Positions 1 through 11,649 of a DNA stretch of 64,000 bases are shown in pieces. Source of the stretch: Chrysaora quinquecirrha (Eukaryota; Cnidaria; Scyphozoa; Semaeostomeae; Pelagiidae); contig JACTAT010000016.1 of the NCBI GenBank assembly GCA_014526335.1, positions 3,655,722 to 3,719,721 on the forward strand. The letters are read 5' to 3'. Every line of letters begins with the position of its first letter. The stretch's first letter is position 1. The notes beneath the pieces were generated by a model. It worked only from the letters and a program-made list of their open reading frames with translations. It was not told the origin of the DNA and did not search any database. The translations under genes and the position numbers were made by a program.

Positions 1-32
1 TAAAAAGCACCATTTCACCTTCACCTTTCACA
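1..32 (+). repeat. 3' tail of a tRNA-derived SINE
   Basis: The first bases (ACCATTTCACCTTCACCTTT) match the tail of the SINE copies ending near 47661 and 56461, whose 3' ends carry short CACCTT repeats. Only the tail lies in the window. Confidence 0.45.
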
Positions 33-220
33 AACAGGCCTTCATGCAGTTTGCAGGGAAGCATAAAGAATTTCAATTTTTGCAGGACCTTTCCTAGGCA
101 CCCAAACCCCCCTCTCTCAACGGTACTGCCTATTTTGCACACTCTAAAGTTGTCTTTCTCTGTATCTTTATTGAAATAGAAGGTTCTATCTAGATTTTCA
201 AATTGTTTTGTAATCAACAG

Positions 221-3200
221 GTTACCGAGACTTTCTTGACGAAACTGATGGAATGATGGTGGCAAGAGCATTTAGAAAAAAAGCTGACGTAAGCTTAAAA
301 ATCTAGTTAACTTGAACCTTGATATCTCTTGATAGGGGGCTTGATACCTTTTGAGGGGCATGTTTGTGTTAGCAAGAAATATTTGTTTGTTTAAATTCAA
401 GATATGAACAACTCTTTCAAGTATTTTGTTTTGTTTGCTGGAAAACATAAAAACCCTCTTTTGTGCCACCCTCTTTTCATTCTCTCTCTAATGTGGTATC
501 TGTGGTGCAGTGGTTAGCATGTAGGGCTCACAATGAAAATGTTGTGGGTTTGAACCACGGTCTTTCCACTTGTGATTGCAGAGATAACAACCTTGGGCAA
601 ATTATAAACAGAAATGTGCCTCTCTCTACCTAAGTGTATAAATAGGGTACAGTTATGAGGTGGCTGCACCCTGCTATATGCTATATGCATTTAGACCAGG
701 GGTAAAGTGTAAAGTCGACTGAGTAGCCATATGCTAGTAGTAGACCCAAAAATAACAACTTTACCTTTTACTTTTATGCTGCTCTTCTGGTGGGCAAGGG
801 TATTATGAACACATTTCTCCAGACACATAGAGGAATTAGCATATAATTCTTTCTTCTTAATTTTTAGGAGCTTCAATCCCAGTTATTGGAGAAGTTTGAT
901 GCACAGTTCAATGATCTTGTGGAAAATTGTGTTGATGAACTGCAGGTACCATCAAGTGGAGTTAGGAAACATATCAAGTGAGTACAGTGTCTCTTGATCT
1001 TGCAATGTCCGTCAGTGACCTAGCCGGGGGGCAAAAGGTCAGGGGTGATATCTTCTCCAATCATTGCCAAGATAAATTTTGAATACAGGCTAAATGTGAT
1101 GAAATTGTCCTAGGATATGACTTGTCTACATTTCTTAATCCCACACCCTAATTTGCTTTGACTATGCCATTTTGCCCCTCATGTTTTTGGATGTCTGGGT
1201 ATGCCAATGTGTCCAGAAAGACTTCCACTGTCTTCCCATCAGAAGGGCGTGGAATGGCATTGCAGGAGAAGTGTACCAAAGAGACTCATTGTGGCTTTAC
1301 AAGCCCCAAGACAAGATCACAGAAGGCTGCCCAAAGATTGCATCTGCAATTGATACAGATACATGTTTTTGATAAGAACACTTTTCTTCGATTTCAGCCT
1401 GCCTGTTTCTTATTTTGGAAGTGATTTTCACTAACTTATCACCCCTACCTTCTCAAAACATGTTAAAATGTGTTTCCATGCAAGGGTTTTACGCTGGTAA
1501 ACTTTGCTTGTTCGATTTCTAATAGTTTCGGAGATAGCAAAAGAATTTGACCCAAATTTCAGCCTGGTGTTTCGTACCTTTTATGGTCTCGTATTTTTTT
1601 TGTTCCTTAGATCCATGCATTTCAATTTAAGACCTGCCTTCTCTGAAACCCTAGCTTTGCCCCTGACAAGGATGTTTGTGTTAGAAGCTTATTTTTCAGT
1701 TTCTTTAAAAGCTTTTATCTTATTTAGTGTTTATGATGAAGAAGGAAGAAAAGTTTTCATGGCAAGAGAATCACTGCTTACGTGAGCCTTACTTTTGTTA
1801 CTATTTCAGTATCATTATTCATGAATACTTGAATAATTGACACTGTTCTTGTTAAATTCGGCCAATGGCTTCCATTTCTAAAAGAACTGTCTGGGGCACA
1901 TGCTGAAGGTCCACATCATCAATATAGTTGCCAGTATGCTGTCCTGTTTGTTTGCTTGCTTGCTTGTGACAGCGGAAACATTTTCTGATGTTCTTAAAAG
2001 CTTCGTTCGTCTGAATGTTGGAGTTCTTGGGACTCCCACAGAGTATGGAACATCACTAAGAAACTCCTCAGACCGAAACAATTGAAAAAGGAGGAATTTA
2101 TACCCAGATGCGGTTCGAAAAGCACCAATCGGAAAGAGAAGCTGAATTTGCATTGTGTTTTAAATACCAATCAGCTGGTCGGATACAGTGGGAAGACCAA
2201 TACGATTATTTGAAGAGTCCAAGTGAGAAAGCAAACTCTTTCTGTCTACACAGAACCGGCCTTTTGGTTTTGATGTAGATAGATTCCATAGTGAAACAAA
2301 GATCTAATTCTAATTCAGCTTCTCTTTCTGATTGGTGCATTTGGAGCCGCATCTGGGTATATATTCCGCCTTGGTTCATTGTTTCGGTCTGTTTCTGACG
2401 TTCATAGTCTGAGGAGTGTCAGACGAAAAAAGCTTTTAAGTATGCCCGAAAATGATTCCGCTGTTTATCGCAATTTTGAAGTTTTGTATAACTCAAAGTC
2501 TATTCTTTTTTTTTTTTGTAGATAATATTTTTGCATGATCTTTTATTTCTTTTTTGCAGTGAACTACTTGAAGTAAATCACATTCAAACCATCTATAATA
2601 TATTCGTTGCGTTGTTGATTTTATTTGTAATGAACACACTGTTGTATGATTATATAGAAACTGGAAGGTTTGTCATTAAAATATTACAATAATATAAGCA
2701 ATCGACTTATGCGGTATACCCTATTTCTCATAAATTTTGCACTTTTTAGTAGAGGATTACAAGACTTGAGCATCTGCTGTTCTTCCCCTACTACATTACT
2801 TCTTTTTCGTCCACTTCTTCTTTGCCTTCTTCTGCTTCTCTTCATTATCGTTGCTTCTTCTTCGTCTTTTATTCTTCTTCATGCTGTGCATCTGCCTTCT
2901 TTTTCTACTGCCTCTTTTGTGTTCTTCTGCTTCTTCTTCCTCTTGTCTTTTTTTTCTTATTTCTCTTCTTCGTGCGATGAATCTGCTTTTCTTCTTCCTC
3001 TACTTCTATTTATTCTACTGCTGCTTCTTTTCCTTTTCCCTCTTCTTTGTCTTCGTGTTCTTGTTCATGCTGTGGAACTGTTTTCTTCTTCTTCTGCTTC
3101 TTTGTATTCTTCTGCTTCTTTTTCTTCCTCTTTTCGTCTTCTTTTCCTTGTTTTTCTTCTTCTTCACCTGATGCATCTGCTTTTCTTCTTCTACTGATTT

Positions 3201-6200
3201 TGCATTCTTCTTCCTCTCTCTTCTTCTACTTCTTATGTTTTCTTATTCTTCTTCTTCACGTGATGCATCTACTTTTCTTCTTCCTCTACTTCTATGTCTT
3301 CTTCTACTGCTTCGTTCCCTTTCTTTCTTCTTCGTCCTCTTATTCTTCTCGTGATGCATCTGCTTTTCTTCTGCTACTTCTTTGCATTCTTCTTCTTCTC
3401 TCTTCTTCTACTTCTTATTTTTTCTTATTCTTCTTTTTGACGGGATGCATCTGCTTTTCTTCTTCTACTACTTCTTTGTTTTCTTATACTGCTTCTGTTC
3501 CTTCTTCTGTTTCTCTTCTTCCCCTTGTCTTCTTGTTCTTCCTCTTTTTTGCTCCTTCCTTTTCATATGCTTCTTCTTTTTCTTCGTCTTTTTCTTTCAA
3601 TGAAATTATTTTATTATTTCTAAGCCATTTTTGAGAACATTGTGGTGCTACAGTACCACAAGGCAATGATAATTCCCGAATCCCCGACGATCACGAATTG
3701 TGAAAATCCAAGATTAATGACATTTTCATAACAGGCATCATGTTGCTTGCCAATGAATATAACTCTTCCTGTTTTGCCCTTCAGAATTTTGAAGGCTTTG
3801 TGAAAAAGTAAGAATTTGGTGCTCTGAGCACCACTACTCGAGGATGAAAGTGTTAAAGAAACCCCATTAACCACTTTGCCAACTATTTAAGACTTGCTCT
3901 CTTAACCCCCCGAAGTCGGGCTCTTCTACTTCAAAGGACAAAGCGACAAAAACATAACTGCATTCTTCTTTTTAATTCAGGATAGCTGTTGACTTCTCGA
4001 TCATTATCTGGGCTTTTGGCAAAGTTTCAGTGGTCACTTCAACCTGGTTAATGATGATGGTTTACACGCTGACGATTTTCCCAATTTTTCAATCATGGGT
4101 TGCAAATCAACGATCCTGGATACCTCTACCAAATATTGTATGGATGCTCTGTTATGGCATCTACATGGCACTATTCGCTTATTTCCCTATTGTTGAGATT
4201 CTTATTAATGATATGCCAACAGCATCTACCATTATCATTGTCACAGAACAGGTACAGTCAGATTTCTACATGATTTCATTTCATTCTAACTCCATAAACA
4301 TTTTTAAAAATAGACCTTTTCAAAGAGATCTGGGTCGGGCGCGACATTTTTCTTGAAAATGGTAGCCGTATGTAGTAAGGGAATTCTCTCCACGAACAAG
4401 GACCGGAATCGCGGTCGTTCCAGGAGAGATATTGCAGCAAATTTTGCTTCAAATTCAAATTTAATGGGAGTTGAAGTGAAAGAAAGGATTCAAGTCCCAG
4501 TTTATCTGGTCCAGGATCAATTTAATTAAGTATTTTCCGTTTTGTTAGTTCATTGCATCTTGTTTCCTGAGTTTCTGCAGATGTTTTAAACATTGCTGTC
4601 GCAGATTCCCTTTTCTGTCTTTTTCTTCTATTTTTCGTGAGTTTGGAGTAAAATCTGCTGCACTATTTTCTCTGAAGCGACTGCAATTCCGGCCTTTGTC
4701 CGTGGAGAGGATTCCCTTTCTCGATATGCCTACCATTTTCCAGAAAAATGTCGCGCCCGACCCAGATCTCTTTGAAAAGGACTATTGTGAGAAATAGTGG
4801 AAAAATTTTGGACATGCTTCAGAGCTTACTCCTCAGAGTATAAACGTCAGAAACAAACCAAAACAAATGACTAAGGCGAAATTTATAACCAGATGCGGAT
4901 CGAAATGCACCAGTCAGAAAGTGAAGCCCAGATTCCAAAACTCCTAAATGGAACAAAGATCTTGCTTTGCCAATGATTTGAAAACAATCCTCGCTGTAAT
5001 TTTCTGCAAAAAATTGTGTTATCTAGTAAGTGTTGCATTATTGCAGAACCATGTTTAAGGCTAGGTTGGACCCGCGGGCTGGTTGCTCTCTCTGCTGAAA
5101 ATTGTGCTTACGGATATTAGTTGGACGTGCTGTTTTGTCCTATCACCTTACCTCTGCAAAGTGCGGCCTACGTACCTTATCATAATTTTTCGTGCATTAG
5201 CTACTGAAATAATTATGCAATTTTAGGTCCGTCTTATGATGAAAGTCCATGCATTCGTCCGAGAAAACTTTGTGAAAGTTATTAAAATTTCTAAGGAGGA
5301 AGGTAATGATGAGAACTTTGAAGTTGTTTTTTTCCTTTTTGTACCAGATAGATAAGAGTGACAGATATGAATGGTTTTTTTAATATATTTATTATTTCTG
5401 CTACGATTTTGTGTGTTTTTGTGGTGTTCCTGACTTATTTATTCTATTTTATTTTCAAGATGAAAAGAAAAGAGAAGAAATGTTTCAAAATCTTCCCGGC
5501 TTCTCTCAATTTCTGTATTTCCTATTTGCACCAACAATGGTATACAGAGACGCCTATCCCATGTAAGTAATGATCTGCTTCTGAGGTCCTAGTCATTGGC
5601 GCTAAACACACAAAGAAACCGAAACTTTTGTAGTGCTTTCGCTTTTGTTTTTCCTCTTGTTTCAGAAGAGTGAATAGTACAGTTCGAGCCGTATCTTGGT
5701 ATATAACGCCTTAGGTCAATTCTTTCGGTCTTTATCTGATGTTTAAGCTATGGCTAAACTAAGAGACATGTTGCGCGCGACATTGCATTCGGCATGTCTC
5801 CCAGGGTGGCTAAACATGCTAATGACAAGCGAGCAACATATCCCCGAGTCACGGAGACAAGATATGTTTCTGTTGTCTCCCAGAAGCATTTGCTTGTCTC
5901 TTGTTGAAAATTTCATCGCGAGCTACAAAGTTTCCGAGGTGGCTACACTGGGAGACATCGAGGCGATGTGTCACTTGTGACAATGTTGTGTCGCGCGCGA
6001 CATGTCTCCTAGTTTAGCCAGGCCTTTATAGTCTTGAAGAGTGTCGGACCAAAGAAGTATGTTCAAAGATGTTCCCGCTCTTTTTCTCTAGCCTGTATTC
6101 TGGAATAAATTTATGGTCATAGTTAGTAGCCATTGGTATTTTTCATAGGCCGGTGACTGGGGCTCGAACCACGACCTCATTGAACTCTTGATACTGGCTT

Positions 6201-9200
6201 GGCTTGATTAGGCCACCACGCTACAGCACCTTTAATAGCTCTTTCACGCCTCTATCTTGAAAAGCTGGTCCTCACTGGTCTAATACCCATTCCTTTCCTC
6301 AGTCAATAGCACAAGTGGGCCCCGGAGTTATGCTATTCAAGCGCTTTTCATTGGCCTAATCCCATCAAAAATACTAAAATTTTTAGGGACCACTCTCCTT
6401 TTCATTCATTAGATTGCCATTACCACGTGAAGATAAATATTCAATTTCAAATGTCGCACTGTGAAACCATTTTAATCCTTACTTTTTCATCTTAGGACGC
6501 CTCAGATACGCTGGGAATATGTCGTAACAAATGTCGTTCAAGTCATAGTTTGTGTATTCTTCACGTATTATATATTTGCTCGATTCTGTGTTCCTGTCTT
6601 CAGAAATACTGGAAAAGAACGTGGAAATCTGAGGTGAGATTTAATCCATTCTTATTCTTACTTTGTTTTGCCAGAAATCAGAATAATGTACGACGCTTCG
6701 GATTTCTCCAGTTTTAAGTCTGTGGCGTCATGCACTACATATCATTCATTTAATATTTTAGGCCATGTGCTCCTTTCCTTAGCAATATGCATTCAGCTGA
6801 TTCAGCACTTCTCTTCTAAGTTGTCTGTCCACTTCTTTTTGAGTCTACCTTGCCCCCCTCTTCCTTCTCTCGGGGTTCTATTCAGTTGTGATTATGCCCA
6901 ATTTTGTGTTCATATTCAATTCAATTCAATTTCATTCGTAGAACACACAACTACTGAATATTATTGTTTTATTATTGTTATGTTAAATATCTTTTCTTTA
7001 CAAAACTTGCATAGATTTGGGCTTTGAAACCTTGTTTAACGAGACTTGGGTATCAGTTGAAAGCAGATCGGCGATCATTTCGGTTAGATACTAACCCGTT
7101 GGTGATGCTTATTATAATTTGAATTAAAGTGCCTCCCAAATGGGCGGGTTTTTACCCCTGACATTCTCTAAACATGGATATGATTTTAACCAAATGGGGA
7201 ATGGAGGAAAACTGAATAAGATCACGTTTTTCGAATCCAAATAGTGTTAATGTCGTGTCTTAGATGTATGTTGTACATTTTGCATCTTCAAGTAATAATA
7301 AGGCCTAGAATGTCTTATGACTCTCATATTCCCCTATTATTACCCATAATATTGGGTATGTGTCTACATTATAAGTGGGCGGGTCTGTAAAATCTCCGCG
7401 GAACATCCTCGTTCATCCAAAAGTACCCTCTAAAACTAAGATTTTATAATGCGATTAGTGGGACAGAAGACGTAGTGCCTAAGACCACCTGCTTTCTGCA
7501 TTAATGATTTACTTTGCCTTCTAGATCTCTGTTGCTGTCGACTTTCAGCTGCATGCTTCCTGGAACTTTGGTTTTAATTCTTGGATTTTTCTCAATTTTG
7601 CATTCATGGTTAAACGCATTTGCAGAAATGCTCAGATTCGCTGATAGAATGTTCTACAGGGTGAGAGAACAACTTCGTTTTTTTGCAATATTTTGTACTT
7701 GTGAAGCTTGCAAGGTTCAAGGAAAGTCTGTTTGTGGATTGAGTTCTAGCCTTAAAACCCTGTCTCTGTTAGTTTAGACCTAAAAGGCTTTCACAGTCGA
7801 TTCAATTCAACTAACCTTCCTGTAATAAAAGTGGATCCATTGTCTTTCACACCCATATACCTACCCATTGTTAGGGGGTGGTAAAGGGCATTTCGTGAAA
7901 CGTGATGGTCTAATGGACAAATTTTTTGTCGTGAAACTTGAACTGCCGTACTTTTTCACGTGAAGCGTTGATGGCAAACATTTTATTCCGGTGAATCGTG
8001 ATCCTGACCCCCTTTATTTCCCTCATTATTCAGCAATACTCACTGACCTCTCTCCTTCGTAGGACTGGTGGAATTCTTTCTCCTACGCAGCTTACTACAG
8101 AATGTGGAATGTTGTTGTTCATGATTGGTAGTTTGCGTACATTTACAAAGATACATTGCTTATATTTGGGGAAAACAAGAAAATCATGGCTTCAGTTTTT
8201 GTCTTCATTCTTTCAGCCATAGCACACGAATATATTCTTATACTAGCGTTCGGATTTTTCTTCCCAGTTCTGTTTTTCATGTTTGCTGGGGTCGGTTGTA
8301 AGTATTGAAGTCTTTTCACCATTTTTTCCTGTATTAAACTTGGGTTTATTAAATTTCTTCGTTGTTTTTGCTATTGAATTTTATTGCTGACAGCAACAAA
8401 ATCTTGCCAAAATTCGAATGCAATTATTTAATAGTTTTTCCAATGTACTAAGTTGTATCAATTTTATCAGTGTAACAACCTGTATTAAATGAGACGTAAT
8501 TTTCTTGGAGAATTTTCTCGCACTTCCTAGTCGTTCCAGAACATCCCTGAATTGATTATGCTGAATTCTGATGTACGCCTTCTAACCTGTCGTTTATTAG
8601 AAGTGGTGTGCGAGTGTCTGCTCCGTATTGAAAGGCCCTTGGTTGGGATCTCGTTAAAACATTAGAAAATGATGTGAAATTTAAATTGCCAGATTTGGGA
8701 GCTTTTGTACCGCTTGAAGTTCAGTTTTCATGATGTTCCGTGTTGAAAGTGTCCCAGCATCGTATAGTCGATTGTGTCTAAATTGTTTTTATCTGTTTTT
8801 CAGTCATATTCAGTCTCATTGGACCAAAGAAAGGACAACATCAACCATCTCCAGGGTGGAATATTTTCATGTGGGTTAGTTTAATTCTTGGAAATGGTCT
8901 TTTGATGTGTTTGTACAGTCAAGAATGGTATGCAAGTAAAAATTGCCCTAGAGATGTGGTAAGTTGATTTTTCTTATTCTATTTTGTCTTCTTCATTCTT
9001 TCTTCTTTGCTGTCTTCTTTTTTCCTCAATTTTCCCCTTCTTTTCATCTATATTTTCTATCTGTTCTTCTTGTTCTACTTTTTGTTTACATTTTCTTTGA
9101 CTTCGTTATCTTCTTCTCTTCTTTAAATTCCTTCTCTTCGTATGCTTATTGTTCATGGCTTTGTGCATCTGTTTTTCTATCTTTTTATTATACTTCTATT

Positions 9201-10158
9201 TCCTATTTTTGCAGCTTCTTTTTCTTCTCCTGCTTCTCTTCTTCCTCTTTTCTTTTTCGTCTTCTTCTTCTTCTTCTTCTTCTTCATCTTCATATTCTTC
9301 TTCACGTTGTGCATCTGTTTTTCCTTCTTCTATTTCTTTGTTTTCTTCTACTGCTTCTGTTCCTTCTCCTGTTTCTCTTCTTCCTCTTTTCTTGTTCTTT
9401 CTCTGTTTTTTCTTCTTCTTTTCATATTCTTCTTAATGTTATGCATCTTCTTTCCTTCTCTTTCTACGTCTATTTCTTCTCCTGCTTCTTCTTCTTCCTC
9501 TTCTCTTTTTGTCTTCATCTCCGTCTTGTTCTTCATCTTCATATTCTTCTTCACGTTGTGCATCTGCTTTTCGTTCTTCTATTTCTTTGCTTTCTTCTAC
9601 TGCTTCTCTTTTCTTCTTCTTCTATTTCCTCTTTTTTTGCTTCTTCCTTTTCATATCCTTCTTCTTTTCTTCTTCATCTTCATTTGCTTCTTAACGTTAT
9701 GCATCTTCTTCCCTTCTCTTTCTACTTCTATTTCTTCTCCTGCTTCTCTGTCCTCCCTCTTTCCTCTTCGTCTTCATATTCTTCTTCACATTGTGCTGCT
9801 GCTTTCCTTCTTCTACTATTACAGTTTCTTCTTTTTCTGCTTCTTTCTTCTTTTTATTCCTCTTCATTTTCTTCTTCATGTTGTGCATCTGCTTTTGCTT
9901 CTTCTATTACTCCTATTTCTTCTGCGTCTTCATCTTTTCTTCCTCTAATTCTAAATCCATTTTCTACAAAGCATTCGTCCTTTTGCCTCATCTTATGGTT
10001 ATTCATAAAATGCTATCGCTTATAAACACATAAATCTCCTTCTTTTTCAGACAAAGATATCAGAAGTTTTGATTCCCAGATCTTGGAGTAGTGATTGTGT
10101 ACAGTGGCACTGGAACGTTGAAAAGTCACAGCCAAGTTCACCACTAACCCTAAGTTAA
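221..10158 (+). CDS. SOAT1-like: sterol O-acyltransferase (SOAT/ACAT), 5'-partial, with one in-frame stop
   Basis: ER membrane enzyme of the MBOAT family that esterifies cholesterol with long-chain acyl-CoA. Exons read here: 221-288, 868-977, 1728-1781, 2560-2667, 3981-4251, 5227-5302, 5460-5562, 6496-6633, 7525-7660, 8063-8297, 8804-8958, 10051-10158. All have GT/AG borders and compatible phases, and they give about 519 codons (human SOAT1 has 550; the first exon or exons lie upstream of the window). Recognisable parts, in order: an N-terminal oligomerisation region; the [19 protein letters not shown] stretch; several membrane helices; [20 protein letters not shown]; the family motif FYRDWWN across the exon 9/10 border; the catalytic-His segment SAIAHEY (His codon 8225-8227, codon 409 of those seen); and the PRSW tail. 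Codon 377 (8129-8131) is TAG where human SOAT1 has Leu. The frame stays open and conserved after it, so this is a recent nonsense change, an allele or a sequence error. SOAT identity is firm; SOAT1 versus SOAT2 is not decided. Confidence 0.9.
493..690 (+). repeat. tRNA-derived SINE (second family)
   Basis: An A-box-like stretch (GTGGTGCAGTGGTTAGC) is followed about 35 nt later by a B-box-like stretch (GGGTTTGAACCACGG). A body then follows with the sequence CTTGGGCAA...GCCTCTCTCTACCTAAGTGTATAAATAGGGTAC, typical in layout of invertebrate SINEs. It lies in SOAT intron 1. Confidence 0.55.
1960..2492. mobile_element. foldback element with arms of about 180 bp (family F)
   Basis: The left arm (about 1964-2150) reads GACAGCGGAAACATTTTC...CACCAATCGGAAAGAGAAGC. 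Its imperfect reverse complement is at about 2317-2492 (CTCTTTCTGATTGGTGCAT...CCGCTGTTTATCGC). A central 160 bp contains ACCAATCAGCTGGTCGG. No coding capacity. Related half or full copies occur at 4800-4930, 5690-6080 (interrupted), 24040-24245, 42580-42665, 53550-53790, 57715-57960 and 58085-58410, so this is a dispersed non-autonomous family. Confidence 0.65.
2780..3600 (+). repeat. TTC-rich polypyrimidine tract, SOAT intron 4
   Basis: About 820 bp of almost pure C/T on the plus strand, with a loose unit of CTTCTTCT blocks separated by short punctuation such as GATGCATCTGCTTTTCTTCT. The long Phe/Leu/Ser open frames here are low-complexity artefacts. Confidence 0.85.
4315..4786. mobile_element. 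foldback/MITE with terminal inverted repeats of about 150 bp
   Basis: The left end reads CTTTTCAAAGAGATCTGGGT then CGGGCGCGACATTTTTCTTG. The right end (to 4786) is its inverse complement with few mismatches, and similarity runs on through the CTCTCCAC and GGACAAAG stretches. The element lies in SOAT intron 5. A diverged half-copy is at 53220-53395 in the ARF paralogue. Confidence 0.7.
5747..6027. mobile_element. MITE with GCTAAACTAGGAGACATG ends
   Basis: The left end GGCTAAACTAAGAGACATGT is mirrored at the right by ACATGTCTCCTAGTTTAGCC; both ends also carry GCGCGCGACA. About 280 bp, no real ORF. It splits a copy of family F (left part to 5746, right part from about 6025), with TTA on both sides as a candidate 3-bp target duplication. 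End fragments of the same family are at 25394-25545 and 27771-27890. PIF/Harbinger-like is inferred from the TTA only. Confidence 0.6.
6149..6232 (-). repeat. tRNA-derived SINE head (CACCTT-tail family)
   Basis: On the minus strand this reads GGTGCTGTAGCGTGGTGGCC as A box and GGTTCGAGCCCCAG as B box, the same head as the copies at 40111-40293, 47502-47661 and 56154-56461. The 3' body is missing. Confidence 0.5.
7135..7430 (+). repeat. dispersed repeat, family G
   Basis: Shares ACATTCTCTAAACATGG...ATGATTTTAACCAAA, a middle ATAATAAGGCCTAGAATGTC and an end GTGGGCGGGTCTGTAAAATC with copies at 11650-11990 and 14915-15715. About 300 bp, no ORF. Confidence 0.5.
8970..9960 (+). repeat. second TTC-rich polypyrimidine tract, last SOAT intron
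   Basis: About 1 kb of C/T-rich sequence built from an irregular unit of roughly 120 bp with the recurring phrase TTCTTCACGTTGTGCATCTG followed by TTTTCTTCT runs. It strongly resembles the intron 4 tract at 2780-3600. The long low-complexity frames here are not genes. Confidence 0.85.
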
Positions 10159-10383
10159 CAGATTTCATAGTTTTAGATTCTATTATTATCTTACATGGAC
10201 GATAAGAGGTATATTTGAACAACCAGGACGAATAGTCTATGAAAGATTCGGGTACACAGTTTTTCTTATAAGAACAAAGTTTATAACAACATTCAGGCTC
10301 AGAAATAGTATTAAAATAAGAACGTTTCAAGAACAAGGGTAGGCTGACTTTAAGCGTGCATGGGGCTTACATACAATATTTTG

Positions 10384-10748
10384 TATTACACTCTTTTTTT
10401 TTAAGAACAATTTTATAAGAACAGGAGCCTGGATTTTGCCCAGATTTTTAGAACAAATTAAGAACAAGCTGAGGCTGGGCTTTTCAAAAGCCCTAAGAAT
10501 ATGAGCGAAATACGTAAGTAAGATAGTCAGACTGAACGTAAAAAGGAAGCAAACAAAGAAATAGACAAGATTGCTGCATTTTCACCCAACCCTAGTACCA
10601 CTACAGACATTTATTGAAAAATATAGATATCTTAGCAACCAAGGAATTAAGAACAGATTAAGAACATTTCAGGCTCAAAAACGGCAAAAATTTAAGAACA
10701 GCCAGCCTCGATTAAAGTTTCCTGGTTCTTATAAAAAAAGAGTGTATT
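10384..10748. mobile_element. AAGAAC element with ACACTCTTTTTTT termini
   Basis: Starts TTACACTCTTTTTTTTTAAG and ends AAAAAAAGAGTGTATT, a clear terminal inverted repeat of about 18 bp. The interior has many AAGAAC/TTAAGAAC words and the phrase GCTGAGGCTGGGCTTTTC. Relatives are at 10895-10995, 27060-27440, 29325-29410, 43990-44110 and 60975-61280. Non-autonomous; class unknown. Confidence 0.6.
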
Positions 10749-11117
10749 GAACTTTTTGTTTTTAGTCGAAATATTGCGTAGCATACAGTGATGTTATGCT
10801 CAATTTTATCTTCACTTATAAAATCTTATTTTTCCTGGCATCAATGAGCAGCGTTTGACAAGTAATCGATTGGTATTAGTAATTAGACTTCCAAAAAGTC
10901 GAAACAAGTTAAGAACAACAACCTCGGATTAGGTCCAAAAATAAGAACATTCAGTCTCAGCTGAAATTTACTTGTTCTTGTAAAAAAAAAACTATCTGTT
11001 TATCGTCCTTCTAATTTTCATAAACTACGGTATATCTAAGGGGAATTATAGTTATTTCTTTATGCACTTACAATACAGCATTCAACCATAGCTTTGCTAA
11101 CAAGCCGTTTCTGGGCA

Positions 11118-11492
11118 CTGGGATACTAGCCCCCGGAGGGGGGGGGTAACTTCAATAGATCAGTGACGGGGGTGTGCTATTTTCGTAATAAAAAGTTGAC
11201 CCCAAAATTTATGAAAATTCTAAAAAGTATACCCCAAAGTTCACCAAGAAATACGAATATAGTACATAGAAATGCTCAAAAGTCTGTTTTTAGAGTTTTA
11301 CAGCTGAAGTTTATTTGGCAGTTATTGTGACTTTATCAAAATTGAACATCTTAGCAAAAATGATACCCCAAGCTTGTAATTTTAGCAAATTTGATACCCC
11401 AAAATTTATTTTCCACCCCTAGAAAGGTACCTCAAAAAATGGCACATCCCGTACCCATACATATGGGAGTTACCCCCTGGGTACTAGCCATA
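11118..11492. mobile_element. MITE with TACTAGCC/GGGGGTAACT ends
   Basis: The left end GGATACTAGCCCC...GGGGGTAACTTC...GGGGTGTGCTATTTT is mirrored by the right end AAAATGGCACATCCCGTACC...AGTTACCCCCTGGGTACTAGCC. The interior repeats GATACCCCAAA. No coding capacity. Confidence 0.6.
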
Positions 11493-11649
11493 GCCAAATT
11501 ACTGATTTAATTATTGTCTCCTTTTTGGATAAATAAAATTTTAAGATCAAAATGATTATAAATTTAATCGCCTTGGATTAATAATCATGCACGCAATTTT
11601 GGGGAGAAATTTGCCTGCCCTCTCTGATATTGGGGCAGGGGGTCACTTA

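Noticed and set aside
2670..3666. Long Ser/Leu/Phe-rich open frames, also at 8964-10025
   Set aside because: They lie wholly in C/T-only repeats inside SOAT introns; their composition explains the absence of stops and they have no motif.
8120..8140. A small intron that would remove the TAG in SOAT
   Set aside because: The peptide on both sides aligns to human SOAT1 without gap or extra residues, so there is nothing to splice out.
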